Assembly (NCBI GenBank): GCA_009773455.1
Contig: WSXU01000005.1
Span: 1-64,000 of the forward strand
Reading direction: 5' to 3'
Source: Bacteroidota bacterium
GTDB lineage: Bacteria; Bacteroidota; Bacteroidia; Bacteroidales; Lentimicrobiaceae
Length of the DNA stretch: 64,000 bases
Below the pieces are notes generated by a model. That model had not been told where the DNA came from. It saw only the letters and a program-made list of their open reading frames with translations, and ran no database searches. This document shows positions 27,714 through 37,449 of this stretch, one piece after another; the first letter of the stretch is position 1; each line of letters opens with the position of its first letter. The translations under genes and the position numbers were made by a program.

Positions 27714-29009
27714 TTATTTATTGTAAAGCAGGTGAATATCTGTAATGCTGTCAGTCATGGTATAGGATTCCTCCGGAACAAAGGATGGCACTTTGTATCG
27801 TGAAACGGTTTTCCCCGATGCTACAAAAAGGGAGCCTGACAAAGCATCAAAAACAAGATCAGCAACACTTTGGTCAGGCAAGACCTTGACAACACTTGCA
27901 ATATCCGGTCTGTACCAGTAGATTCCGTCAGCAAATGCAATAAAGGCATTGTCGGTGTCAGGTGCCGTCAGGTCAAGTATATTCCCCTGAGGAAAATCCT
28001 TCAGATTGATGAGTGTATTCAGATCGAAGCTGTATTGGTAAACAGCAGAACCGGCCTCCCCGTTCATGAAGAGCAATACGCCGTCTTCACCGAAATCTGT
28101 CATTCCTGCCACAGTTCCTTTAAAAGGGATACTACGGAAAACGGTTCCTCCGGGATAGTTAAAAGCAAGCAGTTTATTGAATTCAGAATTAAATGGCTCA
28201 AACACCGCCATCAACCATGTTTTATGCCGCAGCAAAGAGGTAAAATAGCCGTTCGGAAACTGCACGCTTCTGAAGGTATTGCCGCCTGATCTGTTGTAGC
28301 CCTTGACCAATGCGTCACGCGTAGAAACATAAACTTCATTCCCATCAGAATAAATGGCATTAAAATAAGGCAATGGAGGATCCGGAACAGAGGGTACTGA
28401 CCAGCTGACGGCATTGTTTTCAAGATTCCACGCGGTGAGATTGTTCATGACGGATCCGGCAGAAAAGAACAGCCGATACCCGGAGATCAGCGCACTTCCT
28501 CTATAATCACCCGAAAAGGAAAAACGTTCCTGCACAATATCTCCCGGTAAAACATTCAGCAACCTGTATACCGAACCCTGACTCCTGGTCAGTACCAGAA
28601 GGGATTCCAGGTTCAGAGGTTCCGAATTGTAATTGATTTTAACCCAACGATTAAAAACCTCTCCATCAACCATTGTTTTAATACGAATTGAATAACTACC
28701 GCTTTCCAGAAAGCGGTCATCAATAACCATGAATGTCACCAGGCTGAAATGATTTGCGGCAGGATAAAATGTCTGAACCGGAAGCACCGGGGTTGAGAAC
28801 TCATTAATCATTGCAACCTGAATAGAACTGATGGATTGCTGATGGGAAATGTCAGCCTTTACAGAGATGGTATCTGAAAAATTGAAGGTTCGTCCTGCCA
28901 ATGGCTCCGAAACGGTGACAGAGGGCGCCTCCACGCCATTGCGGTCCTGTTTGCAGCCGGTGGCTGCAAACAACATAATGGAAATCAATAGCGGAAGCCA
29001 GGTTTTCAT
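27714..29009 (-). CDS. Lipoprotein, predicted beta-propeller, unknown function
   Basis: I start at the internal ATG (MKTWLPLLIS, 29009) because it gives a proper lipoprotein signal with lipobox AATGC (Cys19). The ORF track start adds 19 residues in front of it. The 431-residue mature part has an Ig-like N-terminal domain and then repeating beta-strand segments (YSDGNEVYVSTRDALVKGY, DFGEDGVLLFMNG) like a seven-bladed propeller. No catalytic motif is recognised. It lies 7 nt upstream of mnmD and is divergent from the exonuclease gene. Confidence 0.75.
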   Translation of the reverse strand: MKTWLPLLISIMLFAATGCKQDRNGVEAPSVTVSEPLAGRTFNFSDTISVKADISHQQSISSIQVAMINEFSTPVLPVQTFYPAANHFSLVTFMVIDDRFLESGSYSIRIKTMVDGEVFNRWVKINYNSEPLNLESLLVLTRSQGSVYRLLNVLPGDIVQERFSFSGDYRGSALISGYRLFFSAGSVMNNLTAWNLENNAVSWSVPSVPDPPLPYFNAIYSDGNEVYVSTRDALVKGYNRSGGNTFRSVQFPNGYFTSLLRHKTWLMAVFEPFNSEFNKLLAFNYPGGTVFRSIPFKGTVAGMTDFGEDGVLLFMNGEAGSAVYQYSFDLNTLINLKDFPQGNILDLTAPDTDNAFIAFADGIYWYRPDIASVVKVLPDQSVADLVFDALSGSLFVASGKTVSRYKVPSFVPEESYTMTDSITDIHLLYNK

Positions 29010-29133
29010 AATGTAAAAGTAACAACTGTTTAACATCAGCGCCGGAATCGGGTTTATCTTTCTCACAATTATTGTCAGTTTTATTGCAAAAAAGGCGGAA
29101 TCTGTGTATCTTTATGAAAAGAAATGACATATT

Positions 29134-29841
29134 ATGCTTGAACAGGTAATTAAAGAAAATGTCCTTTTTCTGGATATAGAAACAGTCCCACAATACCCGG
29201 AATACACCGGAATTCCTGAAAATTTCAGAAAACTATGGGATGTAAAGGCGGCCAGGCTGGCTTCAAAAGACGACGACACTCCGGAAATTCTGTATGATCG
29301 GGCCGGTATATTTGCTGAATTTGGAAGGATAATCTGTATTTCGGCGGGGTTTATAAACGGGGGTACGCTGAGGATCAAATCATTTGCTGGAAAAGATGAA
29401 GCAGTTTTGCTGAATCAATTCGCTGAACTACTTAACAGCAGGTACAACAAGCCTGAATTTCTGCTGTGCGCCCACAACGGGAAGGAGTTTGATTTTCCCT
29501 ATATTGCCAGAAGGATGCTGATCAATGGAATCAGGATCCCGGCGATTCTGGATATTGCGGGCAGGAAGCCATGGGAGGTAAAACATCTTGATACCATGGA
29601 GCTATGGAAATTCGGTGATTACAAGAACTACACCTCGCTTGCCCTGCTAACAGCCGTTTTTAATATACCTACCCCAAAGGACGATATTGATGGAAGCCAG
29701 GTTGGCAGTGTATTCTGGAAAGACGATAACCTCGACAGAATTGTTGAATACTGTCAGAAAGATGTGGTAGCCATTGTCCTGCTTTTCCTTAAATACAGAT
29801 GCGAAAACCTCATTCCGACAGACAGGATTCTGATCCTCTAG
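29134..29841 (+). CDS. DEDDy 3'-5' exonuclease, PolB-exo2-like
   Basis: The 235-residue cytosolic protein has the DEDDy exonuclease signature: D14 and E16 in FLDIETVP, D119 in HNGKEFDFPYI, and Y205/D209 in EYCQKDVV. This matches the stand-alone predicted PolB-like 3'-5' exonuclease family found widely in Bacteroidota. It probably trims DNA or RNA 3' ends, with a two-metal mechanism expected. A weak promoter (ttg at 29084, tatcttta at 29107) lies upstream in the divergent 124-nt spacer. Confidence 0.88.
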   Translation: MLEQVIKENVLFLDIETVPQYPEYTGIPENFRKLWDVKAARLASKDDDTPEILYDRAGIFAEFGRIICISAGFINGGTLRIKSFAGKDEAVLLNQFAELLNSRYNKPEFLLCAHNGKEFDFPYIARRMLINGIRIPAILDIAGRKPWEVKHLDTMELWKFGDYKNYTSLALLTAVFNIPTPKDDIDGSQVGSVFWKDDNLDRIVEYCQKDVVAIVLLFLKYRCENLIPTDRILIL

Positions 29842-29906
29842 AGGTTAAAATTCGTTAAATATTACTATTTCCTGTGGACGAATGTCCGTCACGGGGCTGA
29901 ATTTCA

Positions 29907-29914
29907 TAAATTTG
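29907..29914 (+). promoter_or_regulatory. Candidate -7 box (TAAATTTG) for the FKBP gene
   Basis: TAnnTTTG match 25 nt upstream of the ATG at 29940. No clear -33 element. Confidence 0.4.
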
Positions 29915-29939
29915 CCTGCAATTAATAAAAAACCTTAAA

Positions 29940-30689
29940 ATGAGAAAACTTCCCTATGCATCCCTCCTGCTCATAATTCTGTTCATAGCCGGAAATTCAG
30001 TGATGGCCCAGAAGAGCCAGAAGAAAAAAGACAAAGATGACAAGGCTGTTGAAAACTGCCATGCCCTCATCATGAAAACACATCAGGATACCATCAGCTA
30101 CCTGATCGGAAGAGATATTGGTAACAATATGAAAACCAATGAAATCACGGTAACCCCCGAGATTATGTTTGCCGGTCTGAAAGATGGCATCAACGGCATC
30201 GACAGTGTTTTCAGCACCGAACAGACCGAGCAGATCATGATGGCTTTTCAGCAGGATATGATGGCAAAGCAACAGAAAAAAACCTCTGAAGCCTGCGCTG
30301 CGGTTAAGGCTGAAGGTGATGCTTTCCTTGCTGAAAACAAGACGAAGGAAGGGGTGATTTCGCTACCCAGCGGTCTCCAGTACAAAGTAATCACTGAAGG
30401 TGAAGGTGAAAATCCCAAACCGGAAGACGTGGTTGAAGTACATTATACCGGAACACTGACCGACGGAACTGTATTTGACTCTTCTGTCGAAAGGGGTGAA
30501 ACCATCAAATTCCCTTTAAACGGCGTTATTCCGGGTTGGACTGAAGGTGTTCAGCTCATGAAACCAGGTGCCAGGTATATGTTCTACATCCCTTCTGAAC
30601 TTGCGTATGGCGAAAAAACCACCGGGCCAATTCCGGGTGGATCAGTCCTGATATTTGAAGTACAGCTCATCTCCATTGAAAAGAAATAG
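29940..30689 (+). CDS. Exported FKBP-type peptidyl-prolyl isomerase (FkpA/Mip-like)
   Basis: The 249-residue protein has a signal peptide ending NSVMAQ. A helical FKBP-N domain (about 35-135, with DTISYLIGRDIG and the EQTEQIMMAF helix) dimerises in Mip/FkpA relatives. The FKBP catalytic domain follows (about 150-249), with VHYTGTLTDGTVFDSS, PGWTEGVQLM and IPSELAYGE all in place. It should catalyse proline isomerisation and act as a chaperone in the periplasm. A rho-independent terminator follows. Confidence 0.92.
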   Translation: MRKLPYASLLLIILFIAGNSVMAQKSQKKKDKDDKAVENCHALIMKTHQDTISYLIGRDIGNNMKTNEITVTPEIMFAGLKDGINGIDSVFSTEQTEQIMMAFQQDMMAKQQKKTSEACAAVKAEGDAFLAENKTKEGVISLPSGLQYKVITEGEGENPKPEDVVEVHYTGTLTDGTVFDSSVERGETIKFPLNGVIPGWTEGVQLMKPGARYMFYIPSELAYGEKTTGPIPGGSVLIFEVQLISIEKK

Positions 30690-30726
30690 CTTCAGTTGAC
30701 TTCCTAATAACAGGATCAATCGATAA

Positions 30727-30763
30727 AAAAAGAGGTACCGTGTTAAAACACTGTACCTCTTTT
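30727..30763. terminator. Rho-independent terminator between convergent genes
   Basis: aaaagaggtac-c-gtgtt pairs with aacac-t-gtacctctttt (one internal mismatch, short AA loop), with A/T runs at both ends. It serves the FKBP gene and the convergent TlpA-like gene. Confidence 0.85.
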
Positions 30764-30798
30764 CATTGAAACCTGCCGTGTCCTGAAATTCAGCAATC

Positions 30799-31917
30799 TC
30801 AGTCTTTCCCGAGCAATTCTTCAAGTTTATCTTCAAGGGCTTTACCCCGCAATTTCCTGGCAATGATCTTACCTTCCCTGTTAATTAGAACGGTATGGGG
30901 TATTGCTTTGACGCCGTAGGCCTTTGCCCCGGCACTTTCCCAATACTTCAGGTCGCTTACCTGGGTCCAGACAAGTCCATCTTTGGCAATGGCACCAAAC
31001 CATCCGTTGGCATCACGATCGAGCGATACCCCGTAAATATCGAATCCCTTATCCTTAAAACGATTATAAATCCTCACAACTTCAGGGTTCTCGCGCCTGC
31101 AGGGGCTGCACCATGATGCCCAGAAATCAATCATCACTATTTTTCCACGCAATGATGACAGCTTCACAGGTTTACCATCCATATCGGGAAGGTTGATCTC
31201 GGGTGCCGGTTTCCCGGGCTGCAGTTCCTTCTCAAGGTCGACCCTTAATTTTAAGTCCGCAACCAGCTTATGAGCCGGATATTTTGAATAAAGCTCCCCG
31301 GCAACCAGGCTGTAAATGCCAAGGTCGGTGTCAATCTCCAGTTTATCGATAAAGAACAATGATGCCGGGGAAGCAGGGTAAGTGGTAAGCGCCTGTTTCA
31401 GTCTGGTCTTTTGCTCATTAACGGCCTGTTCGTAGGCAGCCTGGATCACCGGAATCCTGCCCTGTAGTTGTTCACTGCCACGGGCTTCACCATAGGCTTT
31501 ATTCAGGCTGTCGAGCTTTTTGTCGTAAGCCGATGACATCACCGCAATGTCGTATAGAATGCGGGTATCCTCCGACCCCCTGATGACGGGATTCAGGTTC
31601 AGCTTTTCAGCATTCAGTTCCAGATCAATACTCTCACCGGTAACCAGCAGCATTATGAAGTTCTCACCGGAAAGGTAGAGACGATATATGGACAGTGGTG
31701 AAGATGGCACTGTAAAACTGAAAGAGCCGTCCTTGCCTGTTATGGTAGTCACCGAAACAGGAGGTGCAACGACAATATCGGACAAAGCCAGCGTCTGGTT
31801 GCCCGTATTACTGCCGGTGATGCGGCCCTTAATAAAAAGGCTGTCCTGCGAAAATGCTGTAAAAGTAAAGAGCAGGCAGAAAATGGAAGTGATCGTTCTT
31901 TGGCTGAAATTCGGCAT
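30799..31917 (-). CDS. TlpA-like thiol-disulfide oxidoreductase with DUF4369 N-domain
   Basis: The 372-residue protein has a signal peptide (ending TAFSQ). It carries a DUF4369 beta domain (about 26-115), a helical linker and a thioredoxin domain (about 235-372) with active site WASWCSPCRR (Cys270/Cys273), cis-Pro AIPHTVLI and conserved FYGVS-like strands. It reduces or exchanges disulfides in the periplasm. This architecture is abundant in Bacteroidota. It is a single gene with its own -7 box and is convergent with the FKBP gene. Confidence 0.9.
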   Translation of the reverse strand: MPNFSQRTITSIFCLLFTFTAFSQDSLFIKGRITGSNTGNQTLALSDIVVAPPVSVTTITGKDGSFSFTVPSSPLSIYRLYLSGENFIMLLVTGESIDLELNAEKLNLNPVIRGSEDTRILYDIAVMSSAYDKKLDSLNKAYGEARGSEQLQGRIPVIQAAYEQAVNEQKTRLKQALTTYPASPASLFFIDKLEIDTDLGIYSLVAGELYSKYPAHKLVADLKLRVDLEKELQPGKPAPEINLPDMDGKPVKLSSLRGKIVMIDFWASWCSPCRRENPEVVRIYNRFKDKGFDIYGVSLDRDANGWFGAIAKDGLVWTQVSDLKYWESAGAKAYGVKAIPHTVLINREGKIIARKLRGKALEDKLEELLGKD

Positions 31918-31938
31918 GAATCTGAATTTTTAATGCAT

Positions 31939-31946
31939 CAAAATTA
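31939..31946 (-). promoter_or_regulatory. Candidate -7 box (TAATTTTG) for the TlpA-like gene
   Basis: The minus strand reads TAATTTTG 22 nt upstream of the ATG at 31917. A TTTG lies 24 nt further upstream (31971-31974), somewhat far for the consensus. Confidence 0.35.
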
Positions 31947-32109
31947 ATAAAATTCCTGCATTGGAAATAGCAAACAGCCCCTGCAGTGGCTGAATACAAT
32001 TCTTTGCAGGAAAGGAAACAATGCTTTTGTCATTCAATGCCTTCCGATGTTCATAACTAATTCTGTTTTTCAGGGTTTCATCATCCGCCGGATTTCCTAT
32101 TTTTGGAGT

Positions 32110-33642
32110 ATGGAAGAGAATAAAAGTATCAGCACCGACAGCAGAAAAAAAAGAGCCAACAGACTGCAGCCGATCAGCGAAATATTTGAGCACGGCAAGA
32201 TTCCGCCTCAGGCAGTTGACCTTGAGGAGGCGGTGCTTGGTGCCATTATGCTTGAGAAGGATGCACTTGCCTCCATCATCGACGTCATCAGACCGGATGC
32301 CTTTTACAAGGAAGCCCACCAGGTTATTTTTCAGGCCATTACAAGGCTGTTCGCAAAAACTGAGCCAATCGACATTCTCACAGTCACCAATGAATTGAAG
32401 TTCACCGGTGAGCTGGAGTCTGCCGGAGGCCCTTTTTATATTGCCCAGCTGACAAACCGGGTTGCTTCTGCTGCCAATACTGAATTCCATGCCCGCATCA
32501 TCCTGCAGAAGTTCATTCAGCGCGAACTGATCAGGATATCTTCTGAAATCATCAGGGATGCCTACGAGGACACCACCGATGTTTTCAATCTCCTCGACAA
32601 GGCCGAAAATCAGCTGTTCAGTGTCGGTGAAACCAATATGCGCAGGAATTACCTTGACATGCATTCGCTTGTGCGCGATGCTGTGAAGCAGATAGAAGCC
32701 GCCAGGAACCAATCCGGACAGTTCAGCGGAGTACCCTCAGGATTTACCGAGCTTGACCGCGTTACTGCAGGGTGGCAGCCTTCTGACCTGGTAATCATTG
32801 CAGCCCGCCCCGGTATGGGAAAAACCGCTTTTGTACTCACCATCGCACGTAATGCTGCAGTAGATTTCAAAAAAGCAGTCGCCGTCTTTTCACTTGAAAT
32901 GTCAAGCATTCAGCTGGTGACCAGGCTTATTTCAGCGGAAGCCCAACTTCCCGGCGACAAACTTCGTAAAGGCAGCCTTGAGAATTATGAATGGGAGCAA
33001 TTGAATGCAAAAATCAATACATTGATCGATGCGCCCTTGTATATTGACGATACCCCTTCCCTATCTGTTTTTGAACTGAGGGCAAAATGCCGGCGTCTGA
33101 AAGCCCAGCATAACATCCAGATGGTGATCATCGACTATATTCAGCTGATGTCGGCTGGCATCGACCGGAACAGCGGTAACCGTGAACAGGAAATAAGTTT
33201 GATATCAAGGTCACTGAAGAGCCTTGCCAAGGAACTTAACATTCCTGTGATTGCGCTTTCGCAGCTAAACCGATCGGTTGAATCCAGACCGAATAAAAAG
33301 CCTTTACTCTCCGACCTCAGGGAATCGGGTGCCATTGAACAGGATGCCGACATGGTCATGTTTATTTACCGGCCTGAGTATTACAACCAGAATCAGGATG
33401 AAACAGGTGCCAGTCTGATCGGGCATGCCGAAGTGAGCATTGCCAAGCACCGTAACGGGGCGCTTAAAGATGTTCCGCTCAGGTTCATCAGCAAATACGC
33501 GAAATTTACCGATCCTGAACCGGGAGAATATTCTGGCAGCAATGTACTGCAACCCAACAATGGTTTTGAACAGAAAGTGAACACCTATACACTGCCTTCG
33601 AAAATGAATGAGATGGAGGAAGATCATGAAACACCTTTCTGA
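32110..33642 (+). CDS. dnaB: Replicative DNA helicase DnaB
   Basis: The ATG at 32110 (MEENKS, preceded by ggag) is the likely start. The ORF track adds 21 non-conserved residues. The 510-residue protein has an N-terminal DnaB helical domain (about 30-135, PPQAVDLEEAVLGA), a linker and a RecA-like C-domain with Walker A ARPGMGKTA (about 232-240), Walker B MVIIDYIQLM (about 338-347) and the DLRESGAIEQDADMV motif with arginine finger region downstream. It is the hexameric fork helicase, loaded by DnaC/DciA-type factors. A short GC hairpin follows the gene. It is a core housekeeping gene. Confidence 0.96.
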   Translation: MEENKSISTDSRKKRANRLQPISEIFEHGKIPPQAVDLEEAVLGAIMLEKDALASIIDVIRPDAFYKEAHQVIFQAITRLFAKTEPIDILTVTNELKFTGELESAGGPFYIAQLTNRVASAANTEFHARIILQKFIQRELIRISSEIIRDAYEDTTDVFNLLDKAENQLFSVGETNMRRNYLDMHSLVRDAVKQIEAARNQSGQFSGVPSGFTELDRVTAGWQPSDLVIIAARPGMGKTAFVLTIARNAAVDFKKAVAVFSLEMSSIQLVTRLISAEAQLPGDKLRKGSLENYEWEQLNAKINTLIDAPLYIDDTPSLSVFELRAKCRRLKAQHNIQMVIIDYIQLMSAGIDRNSGNREQEISLISRSLKSLAKELNIPVIALSQLNRSVESRPNKKPLLSDLRESGAIEQDADMVMFIYRPEYYNQNQDETGASLIGHAEVSIAKHRNGALKDVPLRFISKYAKFTDPEPGEYSGSNVLQPNNGFEQKVNTYTLPSKMNEMEEDHETPF

Positions 33643-33698
33643 TGGAAACAGGGTTTTATTTTAACATAATATTCATGTTTTAATGGTAAACAGCTACT

Positions 33699-33724
33699 GG
33701 CCGGATAACAAAACCGGCCGTTTC
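33699..33724 (+). terminator. GC hairpin after dnaB
   Basis: ggccgg (33699-33704) and ccggcc (33714-33719) form a 6-bp stem with a 9-nt loop, followed by a weak gtttc tract. Confidence 0.55.
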
Positions 33725-33753
33725 TGCGTTATAAGACTACCTTAGAGTCAGAT

Positions 33754-35013
33754 ATGAAAAAACAACTTTTACTCCTTGTTCTTCTGATCACGATTTCAAT
33801 CAGGCTGCAGGCTGCATTTATCCTCATTCCAATGGATAACACCCAGAAAAACCATCTGAAAGCCTACGGCATTGCTTACTGGACATTGCAGCAACAAATA
33901 GAGGTTAGCTGGTTGCTCAACTATCGGGGTGGCAGTTTTATGTTCAGGCATCACCCTACACTCGAAGGCGAATGCGTGGTAAGGGGTGTCTCTTTTCAGG
34001 TTATCGCCGATGTGCAGGCCGATGCCATCCTCCAGGAGATTTCGGACCCACAGGTCAATATGGACGAGATGCGCCTTCAGAAAGTACCCAGGATTGCCGT
34101 GTACACACCCAAAAACAAGCTGCCATGGGATGATGCCGTAACACTGGCTTTAACTTATGCCGAAATACCCTATGATGTGGTTTATGATGAAGAAGTCATC
34201 GGCGGGGCTTTGCCTCTTTACGACTGGCTCCACCTCCACCACGAGGATTTTACCGGACAATTCGGAAAATTCTGGGCAGCCTACCGCAATGCACCATGGT
34301 ACCAGGAAGATGTCAGCATTTCGGAAAACAATGCCCGCAAACTCGGATTTACAAAGGTATCGCAGCTTAAACTGGCTGTTGCACAGAAAATACGCGAATT
34401 CACCGCCGGAGGAGGATATTTGTTTGCCATGTGCTCAGCACCTGATAGTTATGACATTTCCCTGGCAGCAGAATCGATTGATATCTGCGATGTTATGTTT
34501 GACGGTGACGGTGCAGATGCCACCGCCAATGAACACCTGAACTATCAGAACTGCTTTGCTTTTACCGGATTCAGTATTGTAATGAATCCTTACGAATATG
34601 AAGTTTCGAACATCGACGTATCAACTACGCGGAAAGTAACCATGGCCAATGACTTTTTTACCCTGTTTGATTTTTCCGCCAAATGGGACCCGGTCCCATC
34701 AATGCTTACCCAGGATCATGAACAGGTCATCAAAGGATTCATGGGACAAACCACTGCATTCAATAAGAAATTTGTAAAATCAGAAGTCATTGTGATGGGC
34801 GAAAACAAGGCAGCCGGTGAAGTCAGATACATTCACGGAAATTATGGCAAAGGCACCTGGACCTTTTATGGTGGTCACGATCCTGAAGATTATCAGCATC
34901 TGGTTGGTGATCCGCCTACAGACCTGAATCTTTACCCCAATTCCCCGGGATACAGGCTTATTCTGAATAATGTGCTGTTCCCTGCCGCAAAAAAGAAGAA
35001 ACAAAAAACCTGA
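33754..35013 (+). CDS. Exported conserved Bacteroidota protein with glutamine-amidotransferase-like fold, function unknown
   Basis: The 419-residue protein has a signal peptide ending IRLQA. The central part has alternating strand-helix segments (RIAVYTPKNKLPWDDAVTLAL, PYDVVYDEEV) and a GGGYLFAMCSAPDSYD element. Its C-terminal part has GKGTWTFYGGHDPED and NNVLFPA, resembling class I glutamine amidotransferase or ThuA-like folds. The Cys in FAMCSA sits roughly at the nucleophile elbow. Family members are sometimes labelled asparagine synthetase B, but no AsnB synthetase motif is visible, so I would not use that name. It is 61 nt upstream of the TonB receptor and on the same strand. Confidence 0.7.
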   Translation: MKKQLLLLVLLITISIRLQAAFILIPMDNTQKNHLKAYGIAYWTLQQQIEVSWLLNYRGGSFMFRHHPTLEGECVVRGVSFQVIADVQADAILQEISDPQVNMDEMRLQKVPRIAVYTPKNKLPWDDAVTLALTYAEIPYDVVYDEEVIGGALPLYDWLHLHHEDFTGQFGKFWAAYRNAPWYQEDVSISENNARKLGFTKVSQLKLAVAQKIREFTAGGGYLFAMCSAPDSYDISLAAESIDICDVMFDGDGADATANEHLNYQNCFAFTGFSIVMNPYEYEVSNIDVSTTRKVTMANDFFTLFDFSAKWDPVPSMLTQDHEQVIKGFMGQTTAFNKKFVKSEVIVMGENKAAGEVRYIHGNYGKGTWTFYGGHDPEDYQHLVGDPPTDLNLYPNSPGYRLILNNVLFPAAKKKKQKT

Positions 35014-35074
35014 GCCTGTCCTATCACCATTTGATTACCGGATAATACCTTAACCAAACATTTCCTGCTACACT

Positions 35075-37444
35075 ATGAACAGGTTTATAACTATTGCCCT
35101 GATCAGTATGATGGGTTTTACTTCCCATCTTCAGGCCCAGAAAAAATATTCTATCAGCGGATATGTGAGGGAACAAGGATCCAGGGAATTGCTCCCGGGT
35201 GTTAACATTTACCTGCCTGAACTGAAAACAGGAACAACAACCAATAATTACGGGTTCTACTCTGTTACTCTTCCTGCAGGAAGCTATGAAATCCGTTATT
35301 CCTTTATCGGTTATCAGACCATTGTTCTGAATACCGACCTGAGCAATGACATTGTCAGGGATGTTGAACTCAATTCAAGCATCAGTCTGAGTGAAGTGGT
35401 TATTTCGGCTGAAAAAGCCGAGAGAATCAGTGAAAGCAGCCGTATGAGCATGGTTTCGTTGCCTGTAAACCAGATCAGGAACATTCCGGCCCTGCTGGGA
35501 GAGAAAGATGTGTTCAAAGCCCTGCAGCTGATGCCGGGAGTGCAGAAAGGTTCGGAAGGCAGTACAGGCATATATGTCAGGGGTGGCGGGCCTGACCAGA
35601 ATCTGATTATTCTTGACGATGCCCCGGTATATAATGCCAGTCATCTGTTCGGCTTTTTTTCCATTTTTAACGGTGATGCGCTGAAAAGCGTCGAACTGAC
35701 CAAGGGTGGGTTCCCGGCAAGGTACGGCGGAAGGTTGTCTTCTGTGATTGAAATGACCATGAAAGATGGTAATAAGGAAAGATTCTCGGGAGAAGCCGGT
35801 ATCGGCCTTATTTCGTCAAGACTGGTATTTGAAGGCCCCATTATAAAAGAAAAAGCTTCATTCCTGGTATCAGCAAGAAGAACCTATATAGATGCATTGA
35901 TCAGACCGTTTATGAACGATGAGGGTAAAGCCGGTTACTACTTTTATGACCTCAATGCCAAGGTGAATTACGACTTCAGTCCACGAAACAAGGTTTATCT
36001 GAGCGGCTATTTCGGCCGGGATAAATTCCATGTAACCACGCGTGATTACTATGATAACAACGACAATTACCAGTCAAAAGCAGGCCTGTACTGGCAGAAT
36101 GCCACTGGCACCCTCCGGTGGAACCATTTGTTCAGCAGCAGGATATTCTCGAATACTTCCCTGATTTTCAGCCGTTACAATCTTAAAATCTACAGTCTTG
36201 AGAAAGATAACTCCGGGGAATACTCCCTTGAGTACAACTCAGGAATTCGTGATTTTTCGCTGAAGTATGACCTTGAATATCATGTTTCTACGAACTATAC
36301 CCTGCGTACCGGCATACAATCGACCAACCACGTATTTACTCCCAGTGCCATTGTTGAGAAAGACAGCCAGGCATTGTATGAATTCCAAAACAAGACAACA
36401 TATGACTCCTATGAAAGCGGAATCTACCTGGAAAACAACTTCAACTTCTCGGGAAAAGTCCAGTTAAATGCAGGTGTGAGACTGAGTCATTTTATTGCTG
36501 ATAAAAAGAACTACTTCTATCCGGAACCCAGGCTCTCGGTCAACTATCTGGTCAGGGAAGGGCTTTCAGCCAAGGTTGCCTATGCCGAAATGAATCAGTA
36601 CATTCATCTGTTAAGCAATACCGGTGCCGGCTTGCCAACCGACTTATGGGTTCCGTCAACCGACAGGGTTTCACCGCAGAATTCCCGGCAGATTTCAGGC
36701 GGACTTGCAAAAGACCTCTCTGCCTATAATCTGACCGTTACCATCGAAGGATATCATAAATGGAGTAGCCACATACTCGGTTACAAGCCGGGTGCCAGCT
36801 TCCTTCTGCTCGACGATCCCACCGAAGCCCAGAATTTTACCTGGCAGGACAATGTAACATCAGGTTCCGGGAGATCATACGGCGCAGAACTTCTCATCCA
36901 TCGTAAAACGGGCAAACTCAGTGGCTGGATAGGTTATACACTTTCGTGGACAAAACTAAAATTCGATGAAATCAATTTCGGAAAAGAGTACTGGGCCCAT
37001 TACGACCGCAGGCATGATCTGTCGCTGGTCGCCATATACAAGATCAACGATCATATAACCCTCTCCGGCACATGGGTTTACGGAACCGGAAATGCCATTA
37101 CCCTTCCGCTCGGAGAATTTCCGGTTGAGCAGCATCAGGCATTTACGGGATTGACCAATGTTCCTGTGAATAACACCTGGTGGTCTAGTGCCACCGACTA
37201 CGGGGAAACCAATTCATTCCGGATGCGGGCTTACCACCGGCTTGATCTTGCCATTCAGTTCCACAAGAAGAAAAAAAGTACCGAGCGCACATGGGAAATA
37301 GGTCTTTACAATGCCTACAGCCGGAAAAACCCATATTTCTACTTCATTGAATCGACTTACGAAAACGAAATGGTTACCAGTAAATTGAAACAGGTGTCCA
37401 TTTTCCCGATTATTCCTTCGGTAACATACAGCATTAAATTCTGA
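35075..37444 (+). CDS. TonB-dependent outer-membrane receptor
   Basis: The 789-residue protein has a signal peptide (ending HLQAQ) and an N-terminal carboxypeptidase-regulatory-like domain (about 25-105, GYVREQGSRELLPGVNIYLP). A plug domain follows (about 120-230, VFKALQLMPGVQ, GIYVRGGGPDQNLIILDDAPVYN) and then a beta-barrel ending in an aromatic residue (TYSIKF). It imports a large or scarce substrate through the outer membrane using TonB energy. The DUF4249 lipoprotein encoded 5 nt downstream is its expected partner. This pair is distinct from SusCD, since no SusD is present. The substrate is unknown. Confidence 0.93.
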   Translation: MNRFITIALISMMGFTSHLQAQKKYSISGYVREQGSRELLPGVNIYLPELKTGTTTNNYGFYSVTLPAGSYEIRYSFIGYQTIVLNTDLSNDIVRDVELNSSISLSEVVISAEKAERISESSRMSMVSLPVNQIRNIPALLGEKDVFKALQLMPGVQKGSEGSTGIYVRGGGPDQNLIILDDAPVYNASHLFGFFSIFNGDALKSVELTKGGFPARYGGRLSSVIEMTMKDGNKERFSGEAGIGLISSRLVFEGPIIKEKASFLVSARRTYIDALIRPFMNDEGKAGYYFYDLNAKVNYDFSPRNKVYLSGYFGRDKFHVTTRDYYDNNDNYQSKAGLYWQNATGTLRWNHLFSSRIFSNTSLIFSRYNLKIYSLEKDNSGEYSLEYNSGIRDFSLKYDLEYHVSTNYTLRTGIQSTNHVFTPSAIVEKDSQALYEFQNKTTYDSYESGIYLENNFNFSGKVQLNAGVRLSHFIADKKNYFYPEPRLSVNYLVREGLSAKVAYAEMNQYIHLLSNTGAGLPTDLWVPSTDRVSPQNSRQISGGLAKDLSAYNLTVTIEGYHKWSSHILGYKPGASFLLLDDPTEAQNFTWQDNVTSGSGRSYGAELLIHRKTGKLSGWIGYTLSWTKLKFDEINFGKEYWAHYDRRHDLSLVAIYKINDHITLSGTWVYGTGNAITLPLGEFPVEQHQAFTGLTNVPVNNTWWSSATDYGETNSFRMRAYHRLDLAIQFHKKKKSTERTWEIGLYNAYSRKNPYFYFIESTYENEMVTSKLKQVSIFPIIPSVTYSIKF

Positions 37445-37449
37445 CAGAA

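Noticed and set aside
32098-32105. TATTTTTG box directly before dnaB
   Set aside because: Only 4 nt before the ATG, which would demand a leaderless mRNA; more likely chance in AT-rich DNA.
31930-32712. 260-codon minus-strand ORF opposite dnaB
   Set aside because: Antisense to the conserved dnaB coding region; random-looking protein.
33754-35013. Asparagine synthetase B label
   Set aside because: No AsnB synthetase motifs, and the protein is exported; only a GATase-like fold is suggested.
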